From NCBI GenBank assembly GCA_963678275.1, contig OY782765.1:6200001-6264000 (forward strand): 64,000 nt of DNA, read 5' to 3'. The position numbers and the translations under genes were made by a program. Position 1 is the stretch's first letter. Every line of letters starts with the position of its first letter. Below are positions 7,214 through 17,283 of this stretch, piece after piece. The stretch comes from G963677445 sp963678275. GTDB lineage: Bacteria; Bacteroidota; Ignavibacteria; Ignavibacteriales; Melioribacteraceae. Below the pieces are notes generated by a model, which saw only the letters and a list, made by a program, of their open reading frames with translations, ran no database searches and was not told the origin of the DNA.

Positions 7214-9535
7214 ATGAGAAATAAATTACTGCTTACCGCGTTTCTGCTTCTGATTATAACCGGATTTATAAATGGTCAGCGAAAGGAACTGGTGAAAATT
7301 AAAGTGGAAGCCGGAAAGAGCATTCGGCAGATATCCCGGCAGTACCTGGGTGATCCAAATCTCTGGGAAGATATCCTTGCCAGCAACGGGATAAAATCTG
7401 TGAATGATATAAAAGCGGGAATGGAATTACTTATTCCGGTTAAAGCAATCAAGGATGCCCGTTCGGAAGTTGACGCCGCGCTCAAAGCGATATCGGAAGC
7501 GACAGATGCCGGGGCGCGTGTATTTGCCGAAAAAACCATCAACCTGGCTATCGATCTGCATAAACAGGCGGTTAGGGAGCGTGAGAAAGGTGATTTCGAT
7601 GAGTGCATTAAACTTGCTTCACAGGCGGTCAAAGAGGCGGAAAAAGCCGGTAAGGAAGCTGGTGAAAAGAGAAATGTTTCTGCCGAGGCTACTCTTACTT
7701 CCAAGAAGGGAACTGTCGAAAATAAACCTCCGGCTCAGTCATACTGGAACTCGATTGAACTTAACAGCAAACTTAAAGAGGGGGAAAAAGTCAGGACAAA
7801 ATCAGCTTCAGGCGCCGAAATTACATTTCAGGATGGGAACAGAATAAGACTTAATGAAAATGCACAGGCTTTAATCCAGACTATGAGGATAGACCTGCTT
7901 AATAAAAAGAGGCAGTCGAATGTCAGTCTTGAGCAGGGTGACGCTTTTGCCTACCTGAAGGGAAGCCGGACAAAGAAAAATTTTAATGTCGATATCAAAG
8001 GGCTGAATACAAATGTTAAATCGAATAACTTCTGGGTGAAAAAGGATAAAAACAGTACAAAAATCGCTAACTATGATGGAGAGATAGAGGTATCGGCCAA
8101 AGGAAAAACAGTTGTTATCAAAAAGAACCAGGGCCTGAAGGTAGATAAAGGGCGCGAACTTAAAGAGCCGAAAGCGCTTCTGGCCGAAGCAGAGCTTACA
8201 GGACCGGAGAACCGGAAACTGTTTTTTAATGAAGATGTTATCCTAACCTGGAACCCGGTCAATGACGCTTCGAGTTACTGGGTGGAAATTTCCCGTGAAG
8301 AATCATTTGAAGACCTTTTTATTTTTCATAAAGGGGTTACAAAAACAACCTTCAATTTTGGAAACAAAGGAAATGGAATATATTATTGGCGTATAGCGGC
8401 TGTCGATAAAGAAGGAATTCCCGGACCAAAAGGAAATTACAGGTCATTCAGGGTGCAGCCTGATAAATTAGGACCCTATCTGGTAATATTTGAACCTGAG
8501 GAAGAAAGTTATACTACCGCGGGAGAAATAACCCTTAAAGGAAAAACAGAAACAGAAAGTGTCCTTTCCGTAAATGATAAAAATGTTAAAGTGGAATCAG
8601 ACGGAAGTTTCAGCGCTGCTGTTACTCTTGAAGAGGGCGCTAATACTATCAGGATAATCGCGGTTGACAAAGCGGGCAACAAAAGTGAAATTGAAAGAAA
8701 AGTTATTCGCGACAGCAGTAACAAAATTGATATCAATTTTGACGATAGTATTAACAGAAATGAAGCGGGAGATTTTCTTATAAAATCGAATGTTGTTAAT
8801 CTCAGGGGAACAACCAAAGCAAATAGCAAACTTGAATTTACTTCAATCGGCCAGGGAACCCGCTATGGCGGTTATTCCAAAAAGGATGGAAGCTTTTATA
8901 TAAAACTCAGGACTTCAGGTTCAGAAGAGAAATTTATTCTCAGGATAACTGCTGAATCGGGAGTGGTTTCAGAGGATACCCTGACATTCAGAAAACCGGC
9001 CGGAAAACCTGTGATAAAACCAGACGCTTTGCCAGCGTCGGTTAAAGATGCTGAATTAAATATTAGTGGAACGGTTGAAAACTACAGCAAAATGTCATTA
9101 AACGGCAGTCCGCTGAAGATAGCCGGGAACCGGTTCTCGGAAAAGATAACGCTGGATGAAGGAGAAAATATTCTCTTATTTACCGGCTCGGATGATTTCG
9201 GCAATAATGTTAGTATTGAACGCAGAGTGATAAGGGACAGCCAGCCTCCTGATCTTATCACATTTAATTCTTCCAAAGGGAAAGATTCAGAATATTATAC
9301 CTTTTCAGTAACCGCGAAGGATAATTCGGGCTTGAAAAAACTTTGTGTCGCTTCGGTAAAAGATGAGAATGGGACGCACAGCGTTAACCTGCTGCTTGAC
9401 GCTTCAGGACTGATTTATACAGGCAAGATAGTCAAAAAATTATCGGGTAAAGTGGAATATCTCTCGATTACTCTTGAAGACTATCTCGGAAATAAAAAAA
9501 CTTACAGGATCGAAAAAAACAGAATCGTTAACTAA
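7214..9535 (+). CDS. Secreted LysM-FecR-Ig-like repeat envelope protein
   Basis: 773 aa with a signal peptide (hydrophobic core about 4-20, ending at G-Q). Residues about 25-75 form a LysM module (I-R-Q-I-S-R-Q-Y-L-G-D-P-N-L-W...I-K-A-G-M-E-L-L-I-P) that should bind peptidoglycan. An alanine/glutamate-rich helical stretch (about 80-155) follows. A FecR-like domain (about 165-310) contains the G-E-K-V-R-T...G-A-E-I-T-F-Q-D-G pattern, then an FN3-like segment (V-I-L-T-W-N-P-V-N-D-A-S-S-Y-W-V-E-I-S, about 345-415) and several bacterial Ig-like repeats (A-V-D-K-A-G-N-K, G-S-D-D-F-G-N-N). It lies 20 nt after the kinase and 11 nt before the PKD gene, one transcription unit. LysM+FecR proteins are often adjacent to signalling genes; the role here is inferred as structural or adhesive. 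Confidence 0.85.
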   Translation: MRNKLLLTAFLLLIITGFINGQRKELVKIKVEAGKSIRQISRQYLGDPNLWEDILASNGIKSVNDIKAGMELLIPVKAIKDARSEVDAALKAISEATDAGARVFAEKTINLAIDLHKQAVREREKGDFDECIKLASQAVKEAEKAGKEAGEKRNVSAEATLTSKKGTVENKPPAQSYWNSIELNSKLKEGEKVRTKSASGAEITFQDGNRIRLNENAQALIQTMRIDLLNKKRQSNVSLEQGDAFAYLKGSRTKKNFNVDIKGLNTNVKSNNFWVKKDKNSTKIANYDGEIEVSAKGKTVVIKKNQGLKVDKGRELKEPKALLAEAELTGPENRKLFFNEDVILTWNPVNDASSYWVEISREESFEDLFIFHKGVTKTTFNFGNKGNGIYYWRIAAVDKEGIPGPKGNYRSFRVQPDKLGPYLVIFEPEEESYTTAGEITLKGKTETESVLSVNDKNVKVESDGSFSAAVTLEEGANTIRIIAVDKAGNKSEIERKVIRDSSNKIDINFDDSINRNEAGDFLIKSNVVNLRGTTKANSKLEFTSIGQGTRYGGYSKKDGSFYIKLRTSGSEEKFILRITAESGVVSEDTLTFRKPAGKPVIKPDALPASVKDAELNISGTVENYSKMSLNGSPLKIAGNRFSEKITLDEGENILLFTGSDDFGNNVSIERRVIRDSQPPDLITFNSSKGKDSEYYTFSVTAKDNSGLKKLCVASVKDENGTHSVNLLLDASGLIYTGKIVKKLSGKVEYLSITLEDYLGNKKTYRIEKNRIVN

Positions 9536-9546
9536 GAGGATTCAAG

Positions 9547-12500
9547 ATGAAAACTTTATTCAGACTGTTGATTATACTTATTCTTGTCTCAGCCCCTCTG
9601 CTCGGACAGAACCGAATTAAGATGGTGCTTTATGGTTCGGGAGCGCAAATTGCCGAAGGAGACGATGATTTCAGACAGGTGATATTTTTTAAGGTGCCTT
9701 CAGATTTCAAAGACAGTCTGTATCTCAGACTTTACGATCCTGACTGCGGTGGTGACAACGATCTGAAATATGGTGAATGGAATACAACAACATTATTTAC
9801 ACTGAAAGGGGATTCCGGAGTAGCGGCGGTTGCCTCCGGTTTGGCTGAGGATGGAGGTGAAATCCTCTTCAGTAAAGATTTCGGAGTTGATGATTTTTAC
9901 AACCGGGGATGGTATTCATTTCATAGTTTTCTCCCTTCCGAAGGTGAATTGAAAGATGGATATTATTATTTTCTGTTGAATGTTTTCGGGACCGGCGGAG
10001 ATGACGCTAATGTATATGATTATTTTATTAGCACCCGGCCGGAAAAAAATCTTCCGGTTAATGGTATTGAGTATTTTTGTTATAAACCGACTATAAGACT
10101 TACATCGGCGGATGATTTTGCGAGTATTCGTTTTTTCGCCGATGAGGACATTAACTCGGTAATCATTAATGAATTCGATTTAAGAAACGCTTCCCTGAAA
10201 TTTAATACCGCTTTCAGAACAGTGGTAATTTCAGATGTGTCATCGCAGGGTGAATGGAAACAGCATGAAGTAACCCTTGAGGAACTGGATAAAAACCGGG
10301 TTTGTGAAGTGGCATTCGGACAGGGTGGTGAATCGCCCAATGACGCTACATTTAAAATTACCGACCAGGATGGCAACCCGCTGCCGGTAATACTTCCGGT
10401 GCTTGCGGGAAGAAAAAACTCACGACCGGTAATTTCAAAAATTGTTACCACTCTTTCCGATTGCAACACTTTGGTTTTTGACGCTCAGAAATCGACTGAT
10501 AAAGATGGGGATTTCCTCGATTTTTACTGGGATTTCGGTGATGGCAAAACTGCCGAAGGTAGCAGGATCGCTCATACTTATGAAGAGATGAAAGACTATA
10601 ATATATTGCTTATCGTCACTGACAGATCGGGTCAGGTAGCCAACAGTTCTTTTGAGCGGTTCACTATTACTGTTAATAAACCACCTGTAGCGGTGGCAAG
10701 TGAAGATATGATTGCCGCGCCAGGCGATAAACTTCAGTTTAATTCGGCAGGCTCAATCGATCCTGACGGAAATCTGACAGGCTATTCATGGGAATTTGGA
10801 GATGGCGCGAGCGCCGAAGGGCAGATTGTAGAACACTCTTATGAAAAACCGGGTGATTACAGGGTGCTTCTTCGTGTTACCGATGATTCCGACAGTCCCT
10901 GTAATAATGCCACAGACAGGCTTAAAGTTTGGGTAAATGATTCCCCGAAAGCTAATGCCGGGGATGATATAAAAGGAGCCATTGATGAACAGCTTGCCTT
11001 TAGCGGCGAAAGAAGTTATGATACCGATGGGGAGATAATCGGTTACACATGGGATTTTGGTGACGGAAGCGGCGGTGAAGGAATGATCGTAACTCACGCT
11101 TATGCCCAACCAGGTTATTACAAAGTCACTCTTACCGTAAATGATGACGCCGGGGTGGCGAATTCCTCCGATTCGGACCAGATGGAAGTGTTTGTAAATG
11201 ATCCTCCGGTGCCTGAAGCGGGAGCTGACGTTGTTGTGGCAATTGATGAGATTGTACCATATAACGCCGGGCAATCGAAAGATTCGGATGGCAAACTTAT
11301 AAATTACAAGTGGGATTTTGGTGATGGAAAGTCTGCCGATGGAGCGAATGTGGAGCATGCCTATTCTGCCCCGGGAAAATATACAGTTACACTAACGGTA
11401 AAAGATAACTCAGGTACAAAAAATGACACTGAAAGTGATACCAGGTTGATAATTGTCAATGATCCTCCTGTAGCAGTTGCCGGCCCCGATACTGTCATTA
11501 CGCAAAGCCTGTTTACTTTTAACGCTCTTAAATCTTATGATAATGATGGAACAATAACCAAATATCTCTGGGATTTTGGCGACGGCAGCAAAGGTGAGGG
11601 AGAGGGACCTGTACATAATTACAGCGCTCCCGGCACATATACGGTCAACCTGAAAGTGATAGATGATACAAAAACCTCAAATAACAACAGTGATGATAAC
11701 TTTACCCTGGTAGTTAATAAAAAACCTGTCGCTGATGCCGGAAGGGACATCGTTGCCGCTCCGGGGGAAGAGCTCATTTTTGACGGTTCAGGTTCCTTCG
11801 ATGAGGATGGCAGAATTGAAAAATTTGAATGGGAATTTGGCGACGGAGCCTCTGGTGACGGAAGTTCGGTAAGGCATGCTTATGAAAAACCGGGTATATA
11901 TATGGTTAACCTGAAAGTTTCAGATAATACCGGCCATCCCGGCGCTATCGCCTATGACGAGGCTAAAGTAACGATAAATCATTCACCATCGGCAATTGCC
12001 GGCAATTCATTAAAGGCTGCTCCCGGTGATAAAATAATTCTCGATGCATCCTCTTCTTATGATATTGACGGAACAATCGCGGGCTGGGAATGGAAGATTG
12101 AGGGGACGGGTGAACAGTTTGACACTCCGAAAGCTGAATTTTCAATAGGGCAGCCGGGGACCTACACCGCGAAGCTGACCGTAAGGGATAATGCCGGTGT
12201 ATCAAATTCTTATGATAATGATGAATTAAAAATCTTTATTAACTCAGCGCCGGTCGCTAACGCGGGAAGTGATATTCATACCTGCTCTACCATGCTGACT
12301 TTTGACGCGTCCGCTTCTGCCGATCCGGATGGAGACGCGCTTAAATATGTTTGGGATATGGGAGATGGCGCCGAGAAAAAAGAAGGGATAAAAATAATCC
12401 ACAATTACGATCATGGCGGTAATTATCCGGTAAGTCTTACAGTCAGCGATCCACACAATCTGGCAAACTCGGTTTCCACAACGAGTGTGATAGTAAGAAT

Positions 12501-14352
12501 CAACCAGCCACCTGTTGCCGAGGCAGGCGAAGACATTATCCTTTGTGCCGGCACAGTCACACTTTTTAATGCCGGCAAATCGTTCGATCCTGAAGGTGGT
12601 CTTCTCGCCTTCTACTGGGATTTCGGCGATTCCACAACCGGAGAAGGATTAAATCCCTCAAAAGTTTATAATACCGGGGGAGTATATAAAGTTAGTCTGA
12701 GAGTTGAGGATGATTCAGGTTTGCCATGTAATTTCGATACCGACCAGATGGTGGTCAAGGTTGTTGAATCACCGGTGGCCGACGCGGGATCGGATATGGT
12801 AGTCTGCGCGAATACCGAAGTAAAGTTCGACGGAAGTAAATCGAGCGATTTTGATGGCGTCGTAAATGGTTATGAATGGAATTTCGGCGATGGTGAAACA
12901 GGGGGCGGTGTCAGTCCGGTGCATATTTATAAAAATGCAGGCACTTACGCTGTAACCCTGACTATAACCGGGGATGAATCAGAAGGTTGTGACAACACCG
13001 ATACAGATGAAATTACAGTAACGGTTATCGACGCGCCAAAAGCATCCTTCGACTGCGCGTGCGCTTACCCTGTAAACTCACCCTTAAATTTTGACGCGTC
13101 AAATTCTTCGGGAGGAGGAGCTGAGCTGGTATCTTATAAATGGGATTTTGGCGATGGCACAAGCGCTGATGGAATAAATGTAACCCATACATACCAGGAA
13201 CCGGGCCGATATCTTGTTTCCCTGAATATACAAAGCGATTCGGAAACTGAATGCAACAGCGCTATTGAGCAGAAACTTGTTGTTATCAACGCTGCTCCTG
13301 TGGCCGACGCGGGAGAAGATATTTATACAGGCGCGGGGCTGGAATTTGTGCTTGACGCGTCAGCTTCCTATGATAAGGATGGTTCTGTTACCAAATATTA
13401 CTGGAATATTGGAGGCGCCGACACACTCAGCGGTGTAAGAACATTATGGAAGTTTCAGCAGCCCGGAAGATATCCTGTGACTTTAACGGTAGTGGATAAT
13501 TCTGGTCTGGAAAACAGGTTCGCGACAGATAACATTTATGTGAATGTTAATGAAGCTCCTCATGCTGTTATTAAAACAACAGAGAACGGGTGCGCCGGTG
13601 AACTGATAAGTTTCAGTGGAAGTAATTCATATGATAATGATGGCGCGATAACACAATATTACTGGGATTTTGGTGACGGAATGACAGCCGAAGGAGCCGA
13701 TGCGGAACACAGTTTTGTTATGGAAGGTACATATAATGTTAAACTTACGGTAACCGACAGTTCCGGGACGGGAAATGACAAAGGTATAACCCAGACTCTT
13801 ATCCGTATCAACAGTCAGCCTGAAATCAAGACAGCCTCAAAAATTTATGGCTGTCCGGGTGAGTTTATAAAATTAAAAGCCGCGGGTTCCGATCCGGATG
13901 GTGATGATCTTACATTTTCCTGGGATTTTGGAGATGGTTCAACCGGAAACGGAAGCAACGTTGAGCACGGCTGGGCTTCACCGGGAAAATATAATGTTAA
14001 AGTTACAGTTGATGATAATTTCGGAACAGGATGTTCTTCCTCAGGTCAGGATGTGGAAGTGATAATCAATTCGGTTCCGTTGGCCATAATGGGATATCTG
14101 CCGGAAGAAATCTTTACCGGTGGGGCACATGACGCGATTGTTCTTGACGCTTCAAAATCCTCTGACCCGGATGGGGACGCTTTAACCTACAAATGGACAA
14201 TTGATGACGGCACTGAGAAATATGGAAAAAAACTACTGCATTATTTCACCAAACCGGGCAAATATCTCATTACTCTGACCGTCTCCGACGGAAAAGGCAC
14301 CGGTTGTTCCGAAGCTTCCACCTCCATGAGTGTTGAAGTGAAATCCAGATGA
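9547..14352 (+). CDS. Giant secreted protein with 15 tandem PKD domains
   Basis: 1601 aa with a signal peptide (residues 1-20, ending L-L-G-Q). The first 300 residues are unlike the rest and not recognised. Then 15 consecutive PKD-type beta-sandwich repeats of about 85 aa follow, most with the hallmark W-D-F-G-D-G; repeats 7, 8, 12 and 15 have variants such as W-K-I-E-G, W-D-M-G-D-G and W-N-I-G-G. Repeats 8-11, 13 and 14 add cysteine pairs that could form disulfides. PKD arrays are usually extended extracellular stalks or carbohydrate/protein-binding surfaces. There is no T9SS tail and no C-terminal anchor, so retention would need a partner, possibly the LysM protein encoded 11 nt upstream. 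Function beyond surface or adhesion structure is not inferable. Confidence 0.9.
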   Translation: MKTLFRLLIILILVSAPLLGQNRIKMVLYGSGAQIAEGDDDFRQVIFFKVPSDFKDSLYLRLYDPDCGGDNDLKYGEWNTTTLFTLKGDSGVAAVASGLAEDGGEILFSKDFGVDDFYNRGWYSFHSFLPSEGELKDGYYYFLLNVFGTGGDDANVYDYFISTRPEKNLPVNGIEYFCYKPTIRLTSADDFASIRFFADEDINSVIINEFDLRNASLKFNTAFRTVVISDVSSQGEWKQHEVTLEELDKNRVCEVAFGQGGESPNDATFKITDQDGNPLPVILPVLAGRKNSRPVISKIVTTLSDCNTLVFDAQKSTDKDGDFLDFYWDFGDGKTAEGSRIAHTYEEMKDYNILLIVTDRSGQVANSSFERFTITVNKPPVAVASEDMIAAPGDKLQFNSAGSIDPDGNLTGYSWEFGDGASAEGQIVEHSYEKPGDYRVLLRVTDDSDSPCNNATDRLKVWVNDSPKANAGDDIKGAIDEQLAFSGERSYDTDGEIIGYTWDFGDGSGGEGMIVTHAYAQPGYYKVTLTVNDDAGVANSSDSDQMEVFVNDPPVPEAGADVVVAIDEIVPYNAGQSKDSDGKLINYKWDFGDGKSADGANVEHAYSAPGKYTVTLTVKDNSGTKNDTESDTRLIIVNDPPVAVAGPDTVITQSLFTFNALKSYDNDGTITKYLWDFGDGSKGEGEGPVHNYSAPGTYTVNLKVIDDTKTSNNNSDDNFTLVVNKKPVADAGRDIVAAPGEELIFDGSGSFDEDGRIEKFEWEFGDGASGDGSSVRHAYEKPGIYMVNLKVSDNTGHPGAIAYDEAKVTINHSPSAIAGNSLKAAPGDKIILDASSSYDIDGTIAGWEWKIEGTGEQFDTPKAEFSIGQPGTYTAKLTVRDNAGVSNSYDNDELKIFINSAPVANAGSDIHTCSTMLTFDASASADPDGDALKYVWDMGDGAEKKEGIKIIHNYDHGGNYPVSLTVSDPHNLANSVSTTSVIVRINQPPVAEAGEDIILCAGTVTLFNAGKSFDPEGGLLAFYWDFGDSTTGEGLNPSKVYNTGGVYKVSLRVEDDSGLPCNFDTDQMVVKVVESPVADAGSDMVVCANTEVKFDGSKSSDFDGVVNGYEWNFGDGETGGGVSPVHIYKNAGTYAVTLTITGDESEGCDNTDTDEITVTVIDAPKASFDCACAYPVNSPLNFDASNSSGGGAELVSYKWDFGDGTSADGINVTHTYQEPGRYLVSLNIQSDSETECNSAIEQKLVVINAAPVADAGEDIYTGAGLEFVLDASASYDKDGSVTKYYWNIGGADTLSGVRTLWKFQQPGRYPVTLTVVDNSGLENRFATDNIYVNVNEAPHAVIKTTENGCAGELISFSGSNSYDNDGAITQYYWDFGDGMTAEGADAEHSFVMEGTYNVKLTVTDSSGTGNDKGITQTLIRINSQPEIKTASKIYGCPGEFIKLKAAGSDPDGDDLTFSWDFGDGSTGNGSNVEHGWASPGKYNVKVTVDDNFGTGCSSSGQDVEVIINSVPLAIMGYLPEEIFTGGAHDAIVLDASKSSDPDGDALTYKWTIDDGTEKYGKKLLHYFTKPGKYLITLTVSDGKGTGCSEASTSMSVEVKSR

Positions 14353-14417
14353 GAAAATTTATGATCAGGCAGGTATGGTAAAATGATTGATTTGCTGAAC
14401 AAGATCAGGAGTAAGAA

Positions 14418-15383
14418 ATGAATATTATTTTCTGGGGATCCAGGGGTTCGCTTCCCTTTTCCCTGACAACCGATAAAATTGAGGAGAAAATATTCACCGC
14501 TATTAAAGAGGCCCAGAAATTCAGCCTCGAAAGTGATTCTGAAATACATAAGTTTATTCATAATAAGCTTCCTTTTTCAGTAAGAAGCACATTTGGATCG
14601 AATACTTCATGTGTGGAAATCAGGCACGGAAATGAAAATATTATCTGTGATGCCGGAAGCGGGATAAGGGATTTTGGCAATTATTATATGCGCTCAGGAA
14701 AAATTGCCCGAAATGAGGCGTCAAAAACTTTCCACATTTTTATGTCCCATCTTCACTGGGATCACCTCCAGGGATTTCCCTTCTTTGTTCCTATATATAT
14801 TCCAGGTATAAAAATTAATATTTATTCCTGTCATAAAGAGGTTGAAAAAGCATTTGTTCAACAGCAGGAGCCTCCATTTTTCCCGGTTAGCTTCAGGGAA
14901 CTGAAATCAGATATCATCTTTCACCAGATTGAACCGGGGCAGCAATTAAATATTGACGGATTATCGGTCGAAGCGATTAAACAAAACCATCCGGGCGATT
15001 CTTACGGCTTTAAATTTGAATCGGGAGAAAAAAAGTTCGTTTATTCAACAGATTCCGAACATTATGCCGATTCCGAAGTTGAAGAATATCCATATATACA
15101 GTTTATTAAAAATGCCGATATTCTTGTTTTTGACGCTCAATACAGTCTGAGAGACGCGATAGACACAAAGTTGAACTGGGGACACTCGAGCAATCTTACA
15201 GCGGTTGAGCTGGCTGTAAGGGCCAATGTGAAAAAACTTATACTGTTCCACAGCGAACATACATTTGATGATACACAACTTGAGGATTTTTTAAAGGCCA
15301 CAAGGAAATACAGGCTTATTCATGATCCTGACTCACAACTTGAAATAGACACTGCCTATGACGGCATGTCAATAAAAATCTGA
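14418..15383 (+). CDS. MBL-fold metallohydrolase, cyclic-phosphodiesterase-like
   Basis: 321 aa, no signal peptide. The start shows F-W-G-S-R-G-S, then G-S-N-T-S-C-V-E-I and C-D-A-G-S-G-I-R-D-F-G. The metal-binding H-L-H-W-D-H (His111, His113, Asp115, His116) follows, with a later N-H-P-G and S-T-D-S-E-H region and a C-terminal F-H-S-E-H. This is the beta-lactamase-fold subgroup close to PhnP and class II cyclic-nucleotide phosphodiesterases. AGGAG at 14407-14411 supports the ATG. The cNMP-binding K+ channel starts 35 nt downstream, making cyclic-nucleotide turnover an attractive but unproven role. Confidence 0.85.
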   Translation: MNIIFWGSRGSLPFSLTTDKIEEKIFTAIKEAQKFSLESDSEIHKFIHNKLPFSVRSTFGSNTSCVEIRHGNENIICDAGSGIRDFGNYYMRSGKIARNEASKTFHIFMSHLHWDHLQGFPFFVPIYIPGIKINIYSCHKEVEKAFVQQQEPPFFPVSFRELKSDIIFHQIEPGQQLNIDGLSVEAIKQNHPGDSYGFKFESGEKKFVYSTDSEHYADSEVEEYPYIQFIKNADILVFDAQYSLRDAIDTKLNWGHSSNLTAVELAVRANVKKLILFHSEHTFDDTQLEDFLKATRKYRLIHDPDSQLEIDTAYDGMSIKI

Positions 15384-15418
15384 CTTCATTTTCCATTAAA
15401 CCGGCAAGGTAGAGATAC

Positions 15419-16702
15419 TTGAAAAGAAACAGTAAGTCTTTTTATTATTTTTGGAATCTCATCATCGCGGTGAGCGCCACCTTTCTGGCAATATTTTTGC
15501 CTGCCGGGCTTATATTTAATTTTACTTCTGACAGTATTACCATTTTTGTCGACTGGCTTATCGCTCTTATTTTCATATTCGATATCTTTGTTCAAATTTC
15601 AGATTATCGATATAACTACAATGAGATGCTTTCGGATGAAGCAGGAATAAAAATTTATCTGAAGAGCTGGTTCATCATCGATCTGATTGCCGCCATCCCG
15701 TTTGAACTGTTATTTCCCGGCTCGGTCATTCAGCTTTTGCTGATGGTTAAACTTTCCAAAGTTGGTCTCTTTATGTTCAGACTCAGAAGAAGGGAAATTC
15801 AATTTGCAAGTTTTTTTACTCTTTTCTTTTTTGTTTACTGGATTTCGGTGACTGCTCACTGGATAAGCCTCGGCTGGCTGAGCTTAAGAGGAATCAACCC
15901 CTCGCTTGACTACACCACTAACTATATCCATTCACTTTACTGGTGTACTACAACTCTTACGACGGTTGGTTATGGGGATATTACTCCTGATACAAACTCA
16001 CAGATAATTTATACAATGTTTGTTCAATTGATGGGGGTGGGTTTTTATGGATATCTTATCGGTAATATTGCCAGCATTCTGACCAAAAAAAATCCCGCGA
16101 AGGCAAAATACCTTTCGAATCTGGAAAAATTAAGCGCACTTGTTCAGTTGCGAAAAATTCCTTACGATCTTCAGGAAAGAGTCAGGGATTATTATACTTA
16201 TATGTGGAGGCAAAAACTTGGCTATGATGAATCCTCCTTTTTAAAAGGTCTGCCTGACAGCCTTCAGACTGAAATTTCAATTTATCTTAAACAGGAAGTT
16301 ATTGAGTCGATAGAATTGTTTAAGGGAGCCAGTCCCGAATTTATACGTGAAGTGGCAATGCATCTCCAGCCGGAAGTCCTTGTTCCTGGTGATTTTGTAT
16401 TTCATTATGGTGAGCAGGGGGAAGAGATGTATTTTGTTGTAAAAGGTGAGCTTCAGGTGCTGGATAAAACTGGTAAAAAGGTTTTTTCCACTCTGAAAGA
16501 TGGTGATTTCTTCGGTGAGATTGCCCTGTTTATGAATAAACCGAGAACAGCTTCTATTAAAGCCATTACTTATTGCGATCTTTACTATCTCGAGAAAAAA
16601 ACTTTCGATTACGTTGTTGAAAAATATAAAGACATCGCCAGAAAAATAGAGATAAAAGCTTTTACCCGTGATCTGGAAACCGGGCACAAAGAATCAGAAT
16701 AG
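15419..16702 (+). CDS. Six-TM potassium channel with cyclic-nucleotide-binding domain
   Basis: 427 aa from a TTG start; AAGGTAGAG (15408-15416) supports it and no alternative ATG precedes TM1. Transmembrane segments S1-S6 span residues about 10-225, with a sparse S4 of basic residues (about 105-128). The K+ selectivity filter T-T-V-G-Y-G-D is near residues 181-187. A C-linker leads to a cNMP-binding domain (about 290-410) with the phosphate-binding cassette F-F-G-E-I-A-L-F...P-R-T-A-S, including the Arg that contacts the cyclic phosphate. Bacterial relatives such as MloK1 are gated by cAMP. It is paired with the MBL-fold enzyme 35 nt upstream. Ligand (cAMP or cGMP) not determined. Confidence 0.92.
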   Translation: MKRNSKSFYYFWNLIIAVSATFLAIFLPAGLIFNFTSDSITIFVDWLIALIFIFDIFVQISDYRYNYNEMLSDEAGIKIYLKSWFIIDLIAAIPFELLFPGSVIQLLLMVKLSKVGLFMFRLRRREIQFASFFTLFFFVYWISVTAHWISLGWLSLRGINPSLDYTTNYIHSLYWCTTTLTTVGYGDITPDTNSQIIYTMFVQLMGVGFYGYLIGNIASILTKKNPAKAKYLSNLEKLSALVQLRKIPYDLQERVRDYYTYMWRQKLGYDESSFLKGLPDSLQTEISIYLKQEVIESIELFKGASPEFIREVAMHLQPEVLVPGDFVFHYGEQGEEMYFVVKGELQVLDKTGKKVFSTLKDGDFFGEIALFMNKPRTASIKAITYCDLYYLEKKTFDYVVEKYKDIARKIEIKAFTRDLETGHKESE

Positions 16703-16710
16703 CAGCTTTC

Positions 16711-17154
16711 CTATTTTTCTTTTTTATCCGCCAGCTCATTACATTTATATAAAACGGCTGAAAGATCGGAGCCTTTAAATACCGGGTAGTTGTATTTAAC
16801 TTTTTCTATATCATCACTTCTTTTATAAGAAAAATTTTCCAGCACATTTCCTTCGGCGTCAAAATAGATAATTTCGAGGATAGAATATTTCATGATCTTT
16901 TTGTTGATCAGGTAATATGTTTTTGTGCTGTGAATCTCTTCTTTTACAGATTCTATTACAAGTGGGATGGAGTGGTCGGCTTTAACCCATACATAAATAT
17001 CATCCCCCTGGTGTTTAATATCAGCGCTGTTGATAAAAATTTTATCCGCTCCTTCATAATCAACGGCAATCCAGTTTTTATCCTGTTCCTGCGAAAAAAT
17101 GTTAAACGGCTGGCAGAGAATTAAAAAAAAGAGTATAATAATCTGTTTTTTCAT
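16711..17154 (-). CDS. Small secreted protein, surface-adhesin-E-like fold
   Basis: 147 aa with a clear signal peptide (MKKQIIILFFLILCQPFNIFSQ). The mature part follows a W-x-x-V-D-Y...I-F-I-N-S-A-D-I...V-W-V-K-A-D...Y-Y-L-I-N...I-L-E-I-I-Y-F-D-A-E-G-N-V-L...V-F-K-G-S-D-L-S-A-V-L-Y-K-C pattern, resembling the PF16747 'surface-adhesin protein E' family found in many unrelated bacteria as a small periplasmic or surface protein. Relatives usually have two paired cysteines; only one is obvious in the mature part here. It converges on the K+ channel gene with 8 nt between stops and is transcribed alone. The assignment is by pattern memory and is moderate. Confidence 0.65.
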   Translation of the reverse strand: MKKQIIILFFLILCQPFNIFSQEQDKNWIAVDYEGADKIFINSADIKHQGDDIYVWVKADHSIPLVIESVKEEIHSTKTYYLINKKIMKYSILEIIYFDAEGNVLENFSYKRSDDIEKVKYNYPVFKGSDLSAVLYKCNELADKKEK

Positions 17155-17283
17155 TATTGACTCATATTATTTCGGTATATTCTGACAATAAATTTAATAT
17201 TTTTTTTCCAATATTCATTGAAAACGATACGAAACCATTAAGTTTTGACAGTTTAATTTTTGATAATTGATTCGATATGTGAA

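Noticed and set aside
10786..11358. 190-codon antisense open frame inside the PKD gene
   Set aside because: Shadow of the repetitive PKD coding sequence on the other strand; no ribosome site and no protein-like composition.
14383..14421. 12-codon mini-ORF whose TGA overlaps the ATG of the MBL-fold gene
   Set aside because: No ribosome site of its own and no leader-like feature; the overlap is likely chance because AGGAG serves the MBL start directly.
17169..17180. ATTTCGGTATAT resembling half of the ArsR operator
   Set aside because: The second arm is missing, and the neighbouring genes have no metal link.
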